Part shown: positions 1 to 7,028 of the stretch, one piece after another | Layout of the letters: each line of letters opens with the position of its first letter | Numbering within the stretch: position 1 is the stretch's first letter | Assembly (NCBI GenBank): GCA_016284115.1 | Contig: JAEEOD010000162.1 | Span: 1 to 8,233, forward strand | DNA: 8,233 bases | Direction of reading: 5' to 3' | From: Bacteroidaceae bacterium | GTDB lineage: Bacteria; Bacteroidota; Bacteroidia; Bacteroidales; Bacteroidaceae | Translations under genes and position numbers: made by a program | Notes under the pieces: generated by a model | What the model was told of the DNA's origin: nothing | The model's database searches: none | Seen by the model: the letters and a program-made list of their open reading frames with translations, nothing else

Positions 1-3
1 CTA

Positions 4-11
4 CAAAAGTA
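4..11 (-). promoter_or_regulatory. Possible -7 promoter box pointing out of the left edge
   Basis: Read on the minus strand the bases are TACTTTTG, an exact match to the Bacteroidota -7 consensus TAnnTTTG, followed by TAG. It would drive a gene lying left of the window. I see no well-spaced -33 TTTG (the nearest candidate gives a spacer of about 25 bases), so this rests on one 8-base motif in A/T-rich DNA. Its position downstream of the last gene of the minus-strand operon fits an independent start for the next gene. Confidence 0.3.
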
Positions 12-21
12 TGGCAAATGT

Positions 22-40
22 TTTGCAACTGGGTTGCAAA
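22..40. repeat. Perfect inverted repeat (8-bp arms, 3-base loop)
   Basis: TTTGCAAC (22-29) and GTTGCAAA (33-40) are exact reverse complements around TGG. The element lies 18 bases beyond the stop codon of the GlsB-like gene and just upstream of the possible outward -7 box at 4-11. It could be a weak terminator for the minus-strand operon, although no clear T run follows it on that strand, or an operator for the gene to the left. The symmetry is seen directly; the role is inference. Confidence 0.4.
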
Positions 41-57
41 GTCGCAATCCTGTCTTA

Positions 58-294
58 TTACTTGAACAAAGAAGCAATCCAGAGCACCAAGATAGCACCA
101 ATAGTACCTGTACCAATCTCTCCAATAATGCCACCCCAGTCGATACCTAACATTCCAAAGAGCCAGCTACCAACGGCACCACCAACAATACCTAAAAGCA
201 AGTTGATCAAAATGCCGAAGCCTCCACCTTTCATAATCTTGCCTGCCAAGAAACCGCAGACACATCCAATAATAATACTAATAATAATTCCCAT
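58..294 (-). CDS. GlsB/YeaQ/YmgE-type small membrane protein
   Basis: A 78-residue, very hydrophobic, glycine-rich protein of the transglycosylase-associated/YeaQ family, whose members are small inner-membrane proteins linked to stress responses with no settled biochemical activity. Three membrane segments are visible at about residues 2-18, 27-50 and 54-77. The glycine pattern is typical: GFLAGKIMKGGGFG near 14-27, then LLGIVGGAVGSWLFG near 33-47. Length matches the usual 80 or so residues, so the gene looks complete. It starts 30 bases after the stop of the two-helix membrane protein gene, with no promoter-like element between, so it is probably the last gene of the sigma-factor operon. That placement supports a role in envelope stress, which is inference. 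Confidence 0.85.
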   Translation of the reverse strand: MGIIISIIIGCVCGFLAGKIMKGGGFGILINLLLGIVGGAVGSWLFGMLGIDWGGIIGEIGTGTIGAILVLWIASLFK

Positions 295-324
295 AATTGT
301 ATAGATTTAATGGTTCAACAATCA

Positions 325-648
325 TCAAGCTTTTTGAATTGCCCTTTGGGAGATGTAGAAGACAAAGGCGCACATCAATGCAAAGATCACCCTGATGTCA
401 ACACCTTGTGTCAGGGCACCGTCGAGATACTGATACAGGGCGTTCTTTATGGCTGTCACACCTCCGACAGCAACAAACAGGATAATGGCTGCTACTATCA
501 TCACCACATTCCACACCTCTGGCAACCAGTCACGTTGAGGCTTGCGCTCAGGCAGACCACGCATCACACGTTCTGTAAAGCCATCGTCGGCAATCTCCTG
601 CCGACTCTGCTTCATGAATTGCTCAATCAGTTTATCATTATCTTCCAT
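325..648 (-). CDS. Two-helix membrane protein next to ECF sigma factor (DUF5056-like, candidate anti-sigma)
   Basis: A 107-residue protein with a charged cytoplasm-like N-terminus (about 1-43), a membrane segment at about 44-66 (starting at VWNVVMIVAAIILF), a short loop, and a second segment at about 85-99. The N-terminal pattern, with FMKQSRQEIADDGFTERVMRG at about 11-31, resembles small Bacteroidota proteins encoded directly after ECF sigma genes (from memory, DUF5056). Its start overlaps the sigma-factor stop by 11 bases, which suggests translational coupling and matched production. A membrane protein co-translated with an ECF sigma factor is a natural anti-sigma candidate. However, I do not see a classical zinc-binding anti-sigma motif (HxxxCxxC), so the function is inference from context. 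Confidence 0.75.
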   Translation of the reverse strand: MEDNDKLIEQFMKQSRQEIADDGFTERVMRGLPERKPQRDWLPEVWNVVMIVAAIILFVAVGGVTAIKNALYQYLDGALTQGVDIRVIFALMCAFVFYISQRAIQKA

Positions 649-1183
649 ATCCGTTTTGTTTTAAGTAGTTGGCCATCTTTTCTTTTCCACGGCTCAGATG
701 GCTTTTTACCGTTCCCTCTGCCATGCCTGTAATTTCGGCAATCTTCTTAATCTCCAATTCCTCCATATAAAAGAGGGTGATGCAGGTTCTTTCAGCTTCT
801 TTCAATTGCTCAAGGGCTGCATATACATCCATCTTTTTGGCTAAGTCTTGTTGTTCGTGGCTATACTCACTATCAGTGGTCACCACTTCCAAATCAGATG
901 TAGGTTTCTGACTGCGAATATAATCAAAAAAAACATTATATGCAATTCTGTAGAGCCAAGTTGAAAAATTTGCTGATCCTTTAAAGCTTTTTAGATTTGT
1001 ATATGCTTTGATGAATGTGTCTTGTGCCAGGTCGTCACTGAGTTCCTTATCGCCGCAAGTCTGGTTCAGGAAGAACCTTCGCACTTGCGATTGGTACTTC
1101 CTGACCAGCTGGTCGAATGCACTTTTGTTGTGCAATACCACCACTTGGGTCACTAGTGATATATCACTCAGTGAATTAATCAT
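638..1183 (-). CDS. ECF-family RNA polymerase sigma-70 factor
   Basis: A 181-residue sigma factor of the extracytoplasmic-function group, which directs RNA polymerase to a specific promoter set. Region 2 spans about residues 21-90 and includes the core-binding stretch DDLAQDTFIKAY (50-61) and the -10-contacting helix STWLYRIAYNVFFDYIR (74-90). Region 4 spans about 115-175 with a clear helix-turn-helix, IKKIAEITGMAEGTVKSHLSR (about 145-165). Regions 1 and 3 are absent, as expected for this group, and the length is normal. The start lies 7 bases after the stop of the DUF6249-like gene and its end overlaps the next membrane protein gene, so it sits inside an operon. Many such factors activate their own operon; I cannot confirm an ECF-type promoter here. 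Confidence 0.93.
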   Translation of the reverse strand: MINSLSDISLVTQVVVLHNKSAFDQLVRKYQSQVRRFFLNQTCGDKELSDDLAQDTFIKAYTNLKSFKGSANFSTWLYRIAYNVFFDYIRSQKPTSDLEVVTTDSEYSHEQQDLAKKMDVYAALEQLKEAERTCITLFYMEELEIKKIAEITGMAEGTVKSHLSRGKEKMANYLKQNGYGR

Positions 1184-1190
1184 CTCTCAG

Positions 1191-1895
1191 TTAGTTGTTG
1201 ATGTCAGTGTTGTCCGTATTATTAGTGCTGTTCTCTTTATTATGAAAACCCTTTTGATGGTTGTAAGATAGGAGCTGAGACGCACCATTTGCTACTATGA
1301 AGAGTCCGATGCATGCTAAAGCTAAGTTATGGGTCAGCAGGTACATGAAGATGCAAAATGCTATACCTATGCCCACATTCTTCACACCTTTCTCATATAG
1401 CCCCCTGTCCTCTTCTTTGCTATATTCTTCTTCAAGAGCCTTGGCAAAGTCGGCTGGCAGAGGTTGTCCGCTTTCTACAATCTTCTGAGCCAGTTCATAC
1501 TTCTTTTTGCGGTTAAAGTATCGGTATAGAAGTATTGCTACGATGATTACTATAGGGAGGATAACGCAGATCAATCCACCGAGTATCATTCCGCCAATGG
1601 CAGTGCTCATCCATCCTGAATCAATATCCAACTCATCCAAAACCATTCTTACATCTTCTCTTGTTAGTTTGTAATCCTGATCATCGTTTACCCTGTTGAT
1701 GCTGTCGCTCTTGGCTACGCTCTTTGGATCAAATGTTGTAATGCTCAGCGTGTCACCTTTGGTGGCTGCGGCGTCACTGATTTCATACACCACTTTGTTG
1801 CCATTCTTGTCAGTGGTGGTTACCTCATGGCTTTGTGCCATCATAGCGGTCATTCCCATTGCGGCTACCGCCATTGTCATCATGATTCGTTTCAT
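1191..1895 (-). CDS. Signal-peptide membrane protein, DUF6249-like, first gene of the sigma operon
   Basis: A 234-residue protein when started at the ATG at 1895. I prefer this start over the in-frame ATG at 1940 because it places a signal peptide at the very N-terminus (MKRIMMTMAVAAMGMTAMMA, cleavage near residue 21) and follows an A-rich leader. A polar region (about 22-95) precedes a strong membrane segment (98-124), a basic stretch (RYFNRKKKYELAQKIVESG, about 125-143), an acidic helix, and two further membrane segments (about 172-187 and 190-209). The tail is rich in Asn and Thr. The segment-plus-basic-linker layout resembles DUF6249 proteins found beside Bacteroidota ECF sigma genes. Function is unknown; a sensor or regulator of the downstream sigma factor is a reasonable inference. 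Confidence 0.8.
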   Translation of the reverse strand: MKRIMMTMAVAAMGMTAMMAQSHEVTTTDKNGNKVVYEISDAAATKGDTLSITTFDPKSVAKSDSINRVNDDQDYKLTREDVRMVLDELDIDSGWMSTAIGGMILGGLICVILPIVIIVAILLYRYFNRKKKYELAQKIVESGQPLPADFAKALEEEYSKEEDRGLYEKGVKNVGIGIAFCIFMYLLTHNLALACIGLFIVANGASQLLSYNHQKGFHNKENSTNNTDNTDINN

Positions 1896-1989
1896 ATTTG
1901 CAATTGTTTTTTTGTTACTTCTGAACATTAGACGCAACATCTGAGTATAAAAGTTGCACCTATCTTACTTTTTTTTCATTATTTTCCCA

Positions 1990-1997
1990 CAAAATTA
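1990..1997 (-). promoter_or_regulatory. Possible -7 box for the sigma-factor operon
   Basis: The minus strand reads TAATTTTG, matching TAnnTTTG. It would give a leader of roughly 85-90 bases to the chosen ATG at 1895 (about 45 to the ATG at 1940). No good -33 TTTG lies about 20 bases upstream, and the box directly abuts the plus-strand box, so the call is tentative. I found no other CAAAnnTA pattern (the plus-strand view of the motif) between 1896 and 1990. Confidence 0.3.
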
Positions 1998-2005
1998 TAT
2001 TTTTG
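1998..2005 (+). promoter_or_regulatory. -7 promoter box for the rRNA methyltransferase gene
   Basis: TATTTTTG followed by TAGG matches the Bacteroidota -7 consensus TAnnTTTG. The expected start of transcription, a few bases downstream (about 2010-2013), leaves a leader of only about 8-17 bases before the ATG run at 2021-2029. The -33 region (about 1972-1978) is a T run ending in TTTC, a partial match to TTTG. Confidence 0.5.
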
Positions 2006-2020
2006 TAGGCAGAAAAGCTA

Positions 2021-3463
2021 ATGATGATGAAAAATCTCCCCTCAGAATTCATACAACAAATGGAAAACCTGTTGGGTAAGCCAGAGGCTGGCCATTTGAC
2101 GGAGGCGTTGCAACAAAACGCTCCCACAAGTATTCGCCTTAACCCCCTAAAGCAGGTAACACCTTCCGATGTGCCTTTATATATAAATAAGGTGGCATGG
2201 TGTGAAGAAGGACGTTACCTGTCCGAGCGACCATCCTTCACTTTTGATCCGCTCTTTCATGTGGGGTGTTATTATGTGCAGGAAGCATCTTCCATGTTTC
2301 TGCAACAAGCTATTCACCAGTATGTCCACGAACCAGTGGTGGCGCTCGACCTTTGTGCAGCTCCTGGGGGGAAATCTACACTGCTTCGTACGGCTTTGCC
2401 AACAGGAAGTGTGTTGATTAGTAATGAGATTATGCGCCAACGAGCACAAGTCTTGGCTGAGAATATGGTCAAGTGGGGACATCCCGAAGTGTTGGTCACC
2501 AACAATGCCCCTGTCGAATTTGCTGATTGCGAACACCTGTTTGATGTCATTGTAGCTGATGTGCCCTGCTCAGGTGAGGGCATGTTCCGCAAAGACGATG
2601 AGGCAATTGCTTGTTGGACTCCCGATAATGTACAGATGTGTGCCGAACGTCAACGAGGCATCATCGCTGATGTGTGGAATACCTTGAGACCTGGTGGTTT
2701 GCTGATATACAGTACCTGTACCTATAATTCAGAGGAGGATGAGCGCAATGTGGCGTGGCTAGTCAACGAGTATAGTGCCGAGGTATTACCGTTAGAAGTG
2801 CCTGTAGGTGCTGAAGTGGAGGGTAATCAGTTAGGACACAAGTATCCAGTATATCATTTTTATCCCCATAAGATCGAAGGTGAAGGTTTCTTTTTAGCGA
2901 TGTTACGCAAGCCTGACGAAATCGGTTATCGTCCTTTCCATATGCCGGATATCAGTACCTTCGAGAAAGAGAAGAAGAAAAAAGACAAGCGCCATGCAGC
3001 GCTGCCAATAAGGGACATTTTGAAAGTTGTCCAACCTTGGGTATTGAGCCCAGAGAGTTACTACTGGTTGGTTAATGAAGAAAGTGTTAGGGCGTTGCCA
3101 TTGTCCATTGCCACTTTCTATTTCTGGGCACAGAAGCATGGACTGAAATTATTAGAAGCAGGCATCTTGGTGGCTACTTTGAAAGGCACTGACCCTATAC
3201 CTAATCACCATCTGGCAATGTCTGCCGCCTTCAATGTCACAGCTTTTCCACAACAAGAGGTGTCTTATGAACAGGCGGTAGCATATCTCCGCAAAGAGAC
3301 GATAACCTTGCCATCTGATGCTCCTAAAGGCTATGTGATATTGATGTATAGAAACCAGCCTATTGGCTTTGCCAAGAACTTGGGCAACAGAGCCAATAAC
3401 CTCTATCCCCAAGAATGGCGCATACGTAGCAGCTATATTCCAGAAGAATTTAACGTGATTTAG
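2021..3463 (+). CDS. rsmF: RsmF-like 16S rRNA (cytosine-C5)-methyltransferase
   Basis: A 480-residue NOL1/NOP2/Sun-family RNA methyltransferase, which uses S-adenosylmethionine to make 5-methylcytosine in rRNA. The SAM-binding motif is [15 protein letters not shown] (108-122). The two family cysteines are present: Cys183 in [13 protein letters not shown] (180-192) and Cys233 in the [11 protein letters not shown] motif (231-241), the usual acid-base and nucleophile pair. A C-terminal extension (about 325-480), ending in a PUA-like segment with [18 protein letters not shown] (446-463), and the length near that of E. coli RsmF support RsmF over RsmB; the exact target base is inferred. Three consecutive ATGs (2021, 2024, 2027) make the start uncertain by up to two codons. 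It reads convergently into obgE, and the stop codons overlap. Confidence 0.9.
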   Translation: MMMKNLPSEFIQQMENLLGKPEAGHLTEALQQNAPTSIRLNPLKQVTPSDVPLYINKVAWCEEGRYLSERPSFTFDPLFHVGCYYVQEASSMFLQQAIHQYVHEPVVALDLCAAPGGKSTLLRTALPTGSVLISNEIMRQRAQVLAENMVKWGHPEVLVTNNAPVEFADCEHLFDVIVADVPCSGEGMFRKDDEAIACWTPDNVQMCAERQRGIIADVWNTLRPGGLLIYSTCTYNSEEDERNVAWLVNEYSAEVLPLEVPVGAEVEGNQLGHKYPVYHFYPHKIEGEGFFLAMLRKPDEIGYRPFHMPDISTFEKEKKKKDKRHAALPIRDILKVVQPWVLSPESYYWLVNEESVRALPLSIATFYFWAQKHGLKLLEAGILVATLKGTDPIPNHHLAMSAAFNVTAFPQQEVSYEQAVAYLRKETITLPSDAPKGYVILMYRNQPIGFAKNLGNRANNLYPQEWRIRSSYIPEEFNVI

Positions 3464-4620
3464 TTTGCCTCCTCGTCCTCGTCGTAGAAGTCGTGCCAAT
3501 CCTCTTCCTCCTCATCCATGAAGATGGTGGTAGGTGTGATGTCCTCATCCTCACCTTCTTCCTCCAACTCCTGCTGAAGGTAAGTGATTTCTTTAGGACG
3601 ATGCACTAGCGTTTCGTTTGCAGGTATCTCCTTTTGCAGTTCACTCCAGAGTAAATCCTTCAGTTGTTGGATGCCTAAACCAGTGATAGAAGAGATAAAT
3701 ACATGCGGTACACCTGCAGGCAACATTTGTTCCATCTCCGCCATCAGTTCCTCGTCCAGCATGTCGCACTTGGTAATTGCCAACACACGTTGCTTGTCGG
3801 CCAACTCAGGGTTGAAGTTAATCAATTCGTTCAGCAGTAATTCGAACTCCTTGCACACATCATCGGCATCGGCAGGCACCATAAAGAGTAGTAACGAATT
3901 GCGCTCTATGTGTCTGAGGAAACGGAAACCTAATCCTTTGCCCTCGCTGGCACCCTCGATAATACCAGGGATGTCGGCCATCACAAATGATTGATTGTCA
4001 CGATATGACACGATGCCAATGTTCGGCACCAAGGTGGTGAAGGGGTAATTAGCGATTTTCGGTTTAGCAGCAGAGACCACCGAGAGCAAGGTTGATTTAC
4101 CAGCATTGGGCAAGCCCACTAAACCTACATCGGCGAGTAACTTCAACTCCATTATGACGGTCATCTCCTGCTCAGGTTCACCAGGCTGTGCATAGTCAGG
4201 TGCTTGACGAGTAGAAGTAGCGAAATGCCAGTTGCCCAAACCACCTTTTCCTCCTTTCAGCAGCACCACCTCTTGACCATCATCAGTAACGTCGCATACA
4301 TACTCGCCTGTGTCGGCATTATACACTACCGTCCCACAAGGTACTTCGATGTATTTATCCTCACCTGCTTTGCCAGTAGATTTGTTGCGTGAACCATGCT
4401 CGCCGTTACCGGCTATCACATGGCGGTTATATTTTAGATGAAGTAATGTCCAGTAGTTACGATTGCCTCGCAAAATCACGCTGCCACCACGACCGCCGTC
4501 ACCCCCATCAGGACCACCCTTGGGGATGTATTTCACGCGGCGCATGTGTGTAGAACCTTTGCCGCCCTTCCCAGAGCGGCAATAGATCTTTACATAATCA
4601 ACGAAATTCGACTCTGGCAT
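3460..4620 (-). CDS. obgE: GTPase ObgE/CgtA
   Basis: A 386-residue Obg-family GTPase that acts in late 50S ribosome assembly and stress or growth control. The N-terminal glycine-rich Obg fold covers about residues 1-160 (for example [14 protein letters not shown] at 33-46). The G domain follows: G1 GLPNAGKST (169-177), G2 around the TT of [10 protein letters not shown] (191-200), G3 DIPG (216-219), G4 TKCD (283-286, a TKxD form of NKxD), and G5 SSITG (310-314). After about residue 345 there is no OCT-like domain, only a strongly acidic tail ending DEDEEAN, a form I associate with Bacteroidota. It is the last gene of hpt-adk-obgE, starting 6 bases after the adk stop. Its stop overlaps that of the opposing methyltransferase gene, leaving no room for a separate terminator. 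Confidence 0.96.
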   Translation of the reverse strand: MPESNFVDYVKIYCRSGKGGKGSTHMRRVKYIPKGGPDGGDGGRGGSVILRGNRNYWTLLHLKYNRHVIAGNGEHGSRNKSTGKAGEDKYIEVPCGTVVYNADTGEYVCDVTDDGQEVVLLKGGKGGLGNWHFATSTRQAPDYAQPGEPEQEMTVIMELKLLADVGLVGLPNAGKSTLLSVVSAAKPKIANYPFTTLVPNIGIVSYRDNQSFVMADIPGIIEGASEGKGLGFRFLRHIERNSLLLFMVPADADDVCKEFELLLNELINFNPELADKQRVLAITKCDMLDEELMAEMEQMLPAGVPHVFISSITGLGIQQLKDLLWSELQKEIPANETLVHRPKEITYLQQELEEEGEDEDITPTTIFMDEEEEDWHDFYDEDEEAN

Positions 4621-4626
4621 CTCGTT

Positions 4627-5199
4627 TTATTTTACAGCATCGATGGCTTTGCAGATATCCGCAAAAATACGGTCTAGCTCACCCAGACCATTGATATGCT
4701 GATACTTGCCATCCTGTTTGTACCAGTCAATCAGTGGAGAAGTCTGAGAGTGATACACCACTAAGCGCTTCTTGATAGTCTCTTCGTTGTCGTCGGCACG
4801 ACCACTCATCTGACCACGCTTGATAAGGCGATCCATCAATTCATCCTCTGGCACCTCCAAGTCCAGCATCACGCTCACTTCCTGACCACGCTCTTTTAGC
4901 ATTTGCTTAAGTGCCTCAGCCTGTGGAATAGTGCGTGGAAAACCATCGAAGATAACGCCCTTGCTGTCTTTGAAACTATCAAACTTAGCAGCTAAAATAT
5001 CCACCATCAGTGAGTCAGGAATCAGCTGCCCTTGGTCGATATAACCTTTGGCAGTCTTACCCAACTCAGTGCCATTCTTGATTTCAGCACGCAAAACATC
5101 ACCCGTTGAAATGTGGTTGATACCATACTTCTCTACAATCTTTTCACTTTGTGTTCCCTTGCCAGAGCCGGGAGCACCAAAAATCACGATATTCAACAT
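4627..5199 (-). CDS. adk: Adenylate kinase
   Basis: A 190-residue adenylate kinase catalysing ATP + AMP = 2 ADP in the cytoplasm. The P-loop is GAPGSGKGT (8-16), the AMP-binding stretch STGDVLR is at 31-37, and the FDGFPRT signature is at 84-90. The conserved arginines appear as RGQMSGR (128-134) and at Arg145. The LID between about 128 and 140 is short and lacks the zinc-binding cysteines, giving the short bacterial form with a normal length. It lies between hpt (29-base gap) and obgE (6-base gap) on the same strand, so the three genes are very probably co-transcribed. Start at the ATG that puts the P-loop in its usual position. Confidence 0.97.
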   Translation of the reverse strand: MLNIVIFGAPGSGKGTQSEKIVEKYGINHISTGDVLRAEIKNGTELGKTAKGYIDQGQLIPDSLMVDILAAKFDSFKDSKGVIFDGFPRTIPQAEALKQMLKERGQEVSVMLDLEVPEDELMDRLIKRGQMSGRADDNEETIKKRLVVYHSQTSPLIDWYKQDGKYQHINGLGELDRIFADICKAIDAVK

Positions 5200-5228
5200 A
5201 CAATTAACTTTTATTTCTAAACTGTAAA

Positions 5229-5765
5229 CTATTTAATTACCGTATAAATGTTCGGATAATTCCTACCATATCCATCATAATCTAATCCATAGCCCAAAAT
5301 GAAGCCGTTTGGTATCCGCATGGCCACATACTTCAAGTCAAGGTCCACCTTCAATTTGTCCGGTTTTACAAGTAGCGCACATACATCAACTTCAGCTGGC
5401 CCTTGTGCCTTTAAATCCTCCAGCAAGTTCTTCATGGTAATACCTGTATCTACGATGTCTTCTACAATCACCACCGTTCTGCCTTTTATATCACCACTCA
5501 AGCCTATCATCTTCTTTACCTTGCCAGTGGTGTCCATGCCGTCGTACGATGACAATTTAACAAACTGCACTTCACATGGAATGGTGATGCGTTTCATCAG
5601 GTCTGAGGTAAACATGAACGCTCCGTTCAGCACACTCAAGAATAAAGGATTCTTGCCAGCCAAGTCATGGCTTATCTCCTGTGCCAGTCTGTCTACCTGT
5701 TTCAGAATCTCCTCTTCCTTAATGGAAATGGTGAATTCCCTGTCTAATACTTGTATCTTTTCCAT
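5229..5765 (-). CDS. hpt: Hypoxanthine phosphoribosyltransferase
   Basis: A 178-residue purine-salvage enzyme that joins hypoxanthine (often also guanine) to PRPP to give IMP or GMP. Visible hallmarks are the diphosphate-binding VLNGAFMF (45-52), the flexible-loop SSYDG (72-76), and the PRPP loop VVIVEDIVDTGIT (98-110) with the acidic pair Glu102-Asp103 and the catalytic Asp106. A C-terminal base-binding segment is present around GYGLDYDGYGRNYPNIY (158-174). Length is normal for Hpt. It is the first gene of hpt-adk-obgE; its start is 127 bases from the divergent lipoprotein gene, and a -7-like box lies about 23 bases upstream. Choice of hypoxanthine over guanine or xanthine is by family resemblance. 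Confidence 0.95.
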   Translation of the reverse strand: MEKIQVLDREFTISIKEEEILKQVDRLAQEISHDLAGKNPLFLSVLNGAFMFTSDLMKRITIPCEVQFVKLSSYDGMDTTGKVKKMIGLSGDIKGRTVVIVEDIVDTGITMKNLLEDLKAQGPAEVDVCALLVKPDKLKVDLDLKYVAMRIPNGFILGYGLDYDGYGRNYPNIYTVIK

Positions 5766-5787
5766 AGACTATTGATTTAAGAATGAG

Positions 5788-5795
5788 CAAAAGTA
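5788..5795 (-). promoter_or_regulatory. -7 promoter box for hpt-adk-obgE
   Basis: The minus strand reads TACTTTTG, an exact match to TAnnTTTG, and ends 22 bases before the hpt ATG, implying a short leader of about 15-18 bases. No matching -33 TTTG is evident near 5816-5819, so the assignment leans on the -7 box and its position. Confidence 0.5.
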
Positions 5796-5836
5796 GCATT
5801 TTTTTTTGAGATATGCCCATAGTTGGGGTAATTATT

Positions 5837-5868
5837 GTTGATTATGTGAGTGATATTGCCTACTTTTG
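5837..5868 (+). promoter_or_regulatory. Promoter for the DUF1080-RidA gene
   Basis: The -7 box TACTTTTG (5861-5868) matches TAnnTTTG and is followed by TAGGG. A GTTG at 5837-5840 sits 20 bases upstream, near the usual -33 spacing, matching TTTG at three of four bases. Transcription would begin near 5873-5876, giving a leader under 20 bases. It is divergent from the hpt promoter in the same 127-base gap. Confidence 0.55.
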
Positions 5869-5892
5869 TAGGGATAGTAAATTATTTAGTAT

Positions 5893-7017
5893 ATGAAAAA
5901 ACGATTTTCTTTTATTTGTTTGGCTTTCCTGCTTTTGATAGGATGTACGCCAAAGGCCGAAATTCCTGCTATCTTGCAGAACCATCCATTAAGGACAACC
6001 TTCACCAAGTTGGATGATCCAACTAATAAACCTGAGGTGCTGTTCAATGGCAAGGACTTGACCAACTTCTATGTCTTCACTGCCAAAAATGGCAAGAACA
6101 GTCCGTTAGACAACAATTATGTGGTACAAGACGGTGTGTTGTTTTTCTCAGGATCCGATCCTGGTTATATTTCTACTGTTAAGTCTTACAGCAATTATTA
6201 CCTCACCGCCAAGGTAAAATGGGGTAATGAGCGTTATGGCGACCGTAAGGAATCACCTCGTGACAGTGGCATTATTTTTCACTTCAATGCTGACCGTGTA
6301 TGGCCCACCAGTTTTGAGTTTCAAGTACAAGAGGGTGATATGGGCGACTCATGGCTCACAGGAAATGTCACCTGCACAGACTCACAAGGCACTGCCTATC
6401 CTGTAGGTCGTAACAATCGCATCGTGAAGTATGCCGATGCTGAAAGCCCCTATGGCGAGTGGAGTTTGTTGGAGATGGTTGTGTGGGATGACAATGCCGA
6501 GTTTTATGTTAATGGTGTGAAAGTAAACGACATTCACCACCTTAGTCTCACTGAGGGTAAAATACTCTTCCAATTGGAGTTTGCTGATGTCTATTACAAA
6601 GATATTTCAATATTACCTTTAAAAGAAAATAATAAAAATATGAAAACAGCAATCAGTACAGAAAAGGCACCCGCTGCTATCGGGCCTTATAGCCAGGCCA
6701 TCGAGGCCAATGGCTTTGTATATGCATCAGGTCAGTTGCCTATCAATCCTGCCACAGGTCAGTTCCCAGAGGGAGGTATCAAGGAGCAGACCCGTCAGTC
6801 CATCCTCAATGCCCGTGCCATCCTTGATGCCGCAGGCTTGTCATTGGCCAATGTTGTAAAGACCACAGTTTTTCTAGCAGACATGAACGATTTTTCTGCC
6901 ATGAACGAGGTCTATGCATCCTTCTTCAAGGCTCCATACCCTGCACGCTCAGCCGTAGCTGTAAAGACTTTACCTAAGGGCGCTCTGGTAGAGATAGAGT
7001 GCATAGCGGTAAAATAA
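5893..7017 (+). CDS. Lipoprotein with DUF1080 domain running in frame into RidA
   Basis: A 374-residue open frame made of two complete proteins. Residues 1-18 form a lipoprotein signal (MKKRFSFICLAFLLLIGC, lipobox LIGC, Cys18), so the N-terminal part should be anchored facing the periplasm. Residues about 44-245 match the DUF1080/3-keto-disaccharide hydrolase fold: LFNGKDL (50-56), SGIIFHF (125-131), EFQVQEGDMGD (142-152) and a final strand at YYKDISILPL. DUF1080 members act on or bind glycans; the substrate here is unknown. Residues 250-374 are a full RidA. The joint (KENNKN) is merely an A-rich leader, and adding one base upstream of it would create TAATAA. I therefore suspect an originally separate lipoprotein gene that lost its stop, or a sequence error, rather than an evolved fusion. 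Confidence 0.8.
   Translation: MKKRFSFICLAFLLLIGCTPKAEIPAILQNHPLRTTFTKLDDPTNKPEVLFNGKDLTNFYVFTAKNGKNSPLDNNYVVQDGVLFFSGSDPGYISTVKSYSNYYLTAKVKWGNERYGDRKESPRDSGIIFHFNADRVWPTSFEFQVQEGDMGDSWLTGNVTCTDSQGTAYPVGRNNRIVKYADAESPYGEWSLLEMVVWDDNAEFYVNGVKVNDIHHLSLTEGKILFQLEFADVYYKDISILPLKENNKNMKTAISTEKAPAAIGPYSQAIEANGFVYASGQLPINPATGQFPEGGIKEQTRQSILNARAILDAAGLSLANVVKTTVFLADMNDFSAMNEVYASFFKAPYPARSAVAVKTLPKGALVEIECIAVK
6640..7017 (+). CDS. ridA: RidA (2-iminobutanoate/2-iminopropanoate deaminase), internal start
   Basis: A 125-residue RidA/YjgF-family protein beginning at an ATG inside the longer open frame. RidA hydrolyses reactive imines or enamines from PLP enzymes such as threonine dehydratase, in the cytoplasm, as a trimer. 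The start MKTAISTEKAPAAIGPYSQA is a typical RidA N-terminus, and the length matches stand-alone family members. The C-terminal signature is intact (PARSAVAVKTLPKGALVEIE), with the substrate-binding Arg (residue 352 of the long frame, equivalent to E. coli Arg105) and Glu367 (equivalent to Glu120). The A-rich sequence before the ATG (6622-6639) looks like a Bacteroidota translation start region. I infer that RidA is made from this ATG; export as part of the lipoprotein would put it in an unusual compartment. The transporter gene follows after 11 bases. Confidence 0.8.
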   Translation: MKTAISTEKAPAAIGPYSQAIEANGFVYASGQLPINPATGQFPEGGIKEQTRQSILNARAILDAAGLSLANVVKTTVFLADMNDFSAMNEVYASFFKAPYPARSAVAVKTLPKGALVEIECIAVK

Positions 7018-7028
7018 GTCTGCATTTT

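Larger units (their letters stand above)
1986..2009. repeat. Imperfect 24-bp dyad holding divergent -7 boxes
   Basis: Ten of twelve base pairs are symmetric around the centre between 1997 and 1998; the mismatches are 1988/2007 and 1995/2000. Each half carries a -7 box, one per strand, so the dyad is the divergent promoter core between the sigma operon and the methyltransferase gene. It may be chance symmetry of two back-to-back promoters, or an operator. Confidence 0.45.

Noticed and set aside
310..732. Plus-strand open frame of 140 codons, His- and Cys-rich
   Set aside because: It covers the two-helix membrane protein and the sigma gene end on the opposite strand; composition is that of an antisense reading.
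1008..1271. Plus-strand open frame of 87 codons over the sigma gene start
   Set aside because: It is antisense to the sigma factor and the end of the DUF6249-like gene, has no family resemblance, and the minus-strand proteins have clear domains.
3584..3994. Plus-strand open frame of 136 codons inside obgE
   Set aside because: It is a Ser-rich shadow of the obgE coding strand with no recognisable domain or promoter.
5299..5775. Plus-strand open frame of 158 codons inside hpt
   Set aside because: It lies antisense to a gene with complete catalytic motifs and has shadow-like composition.
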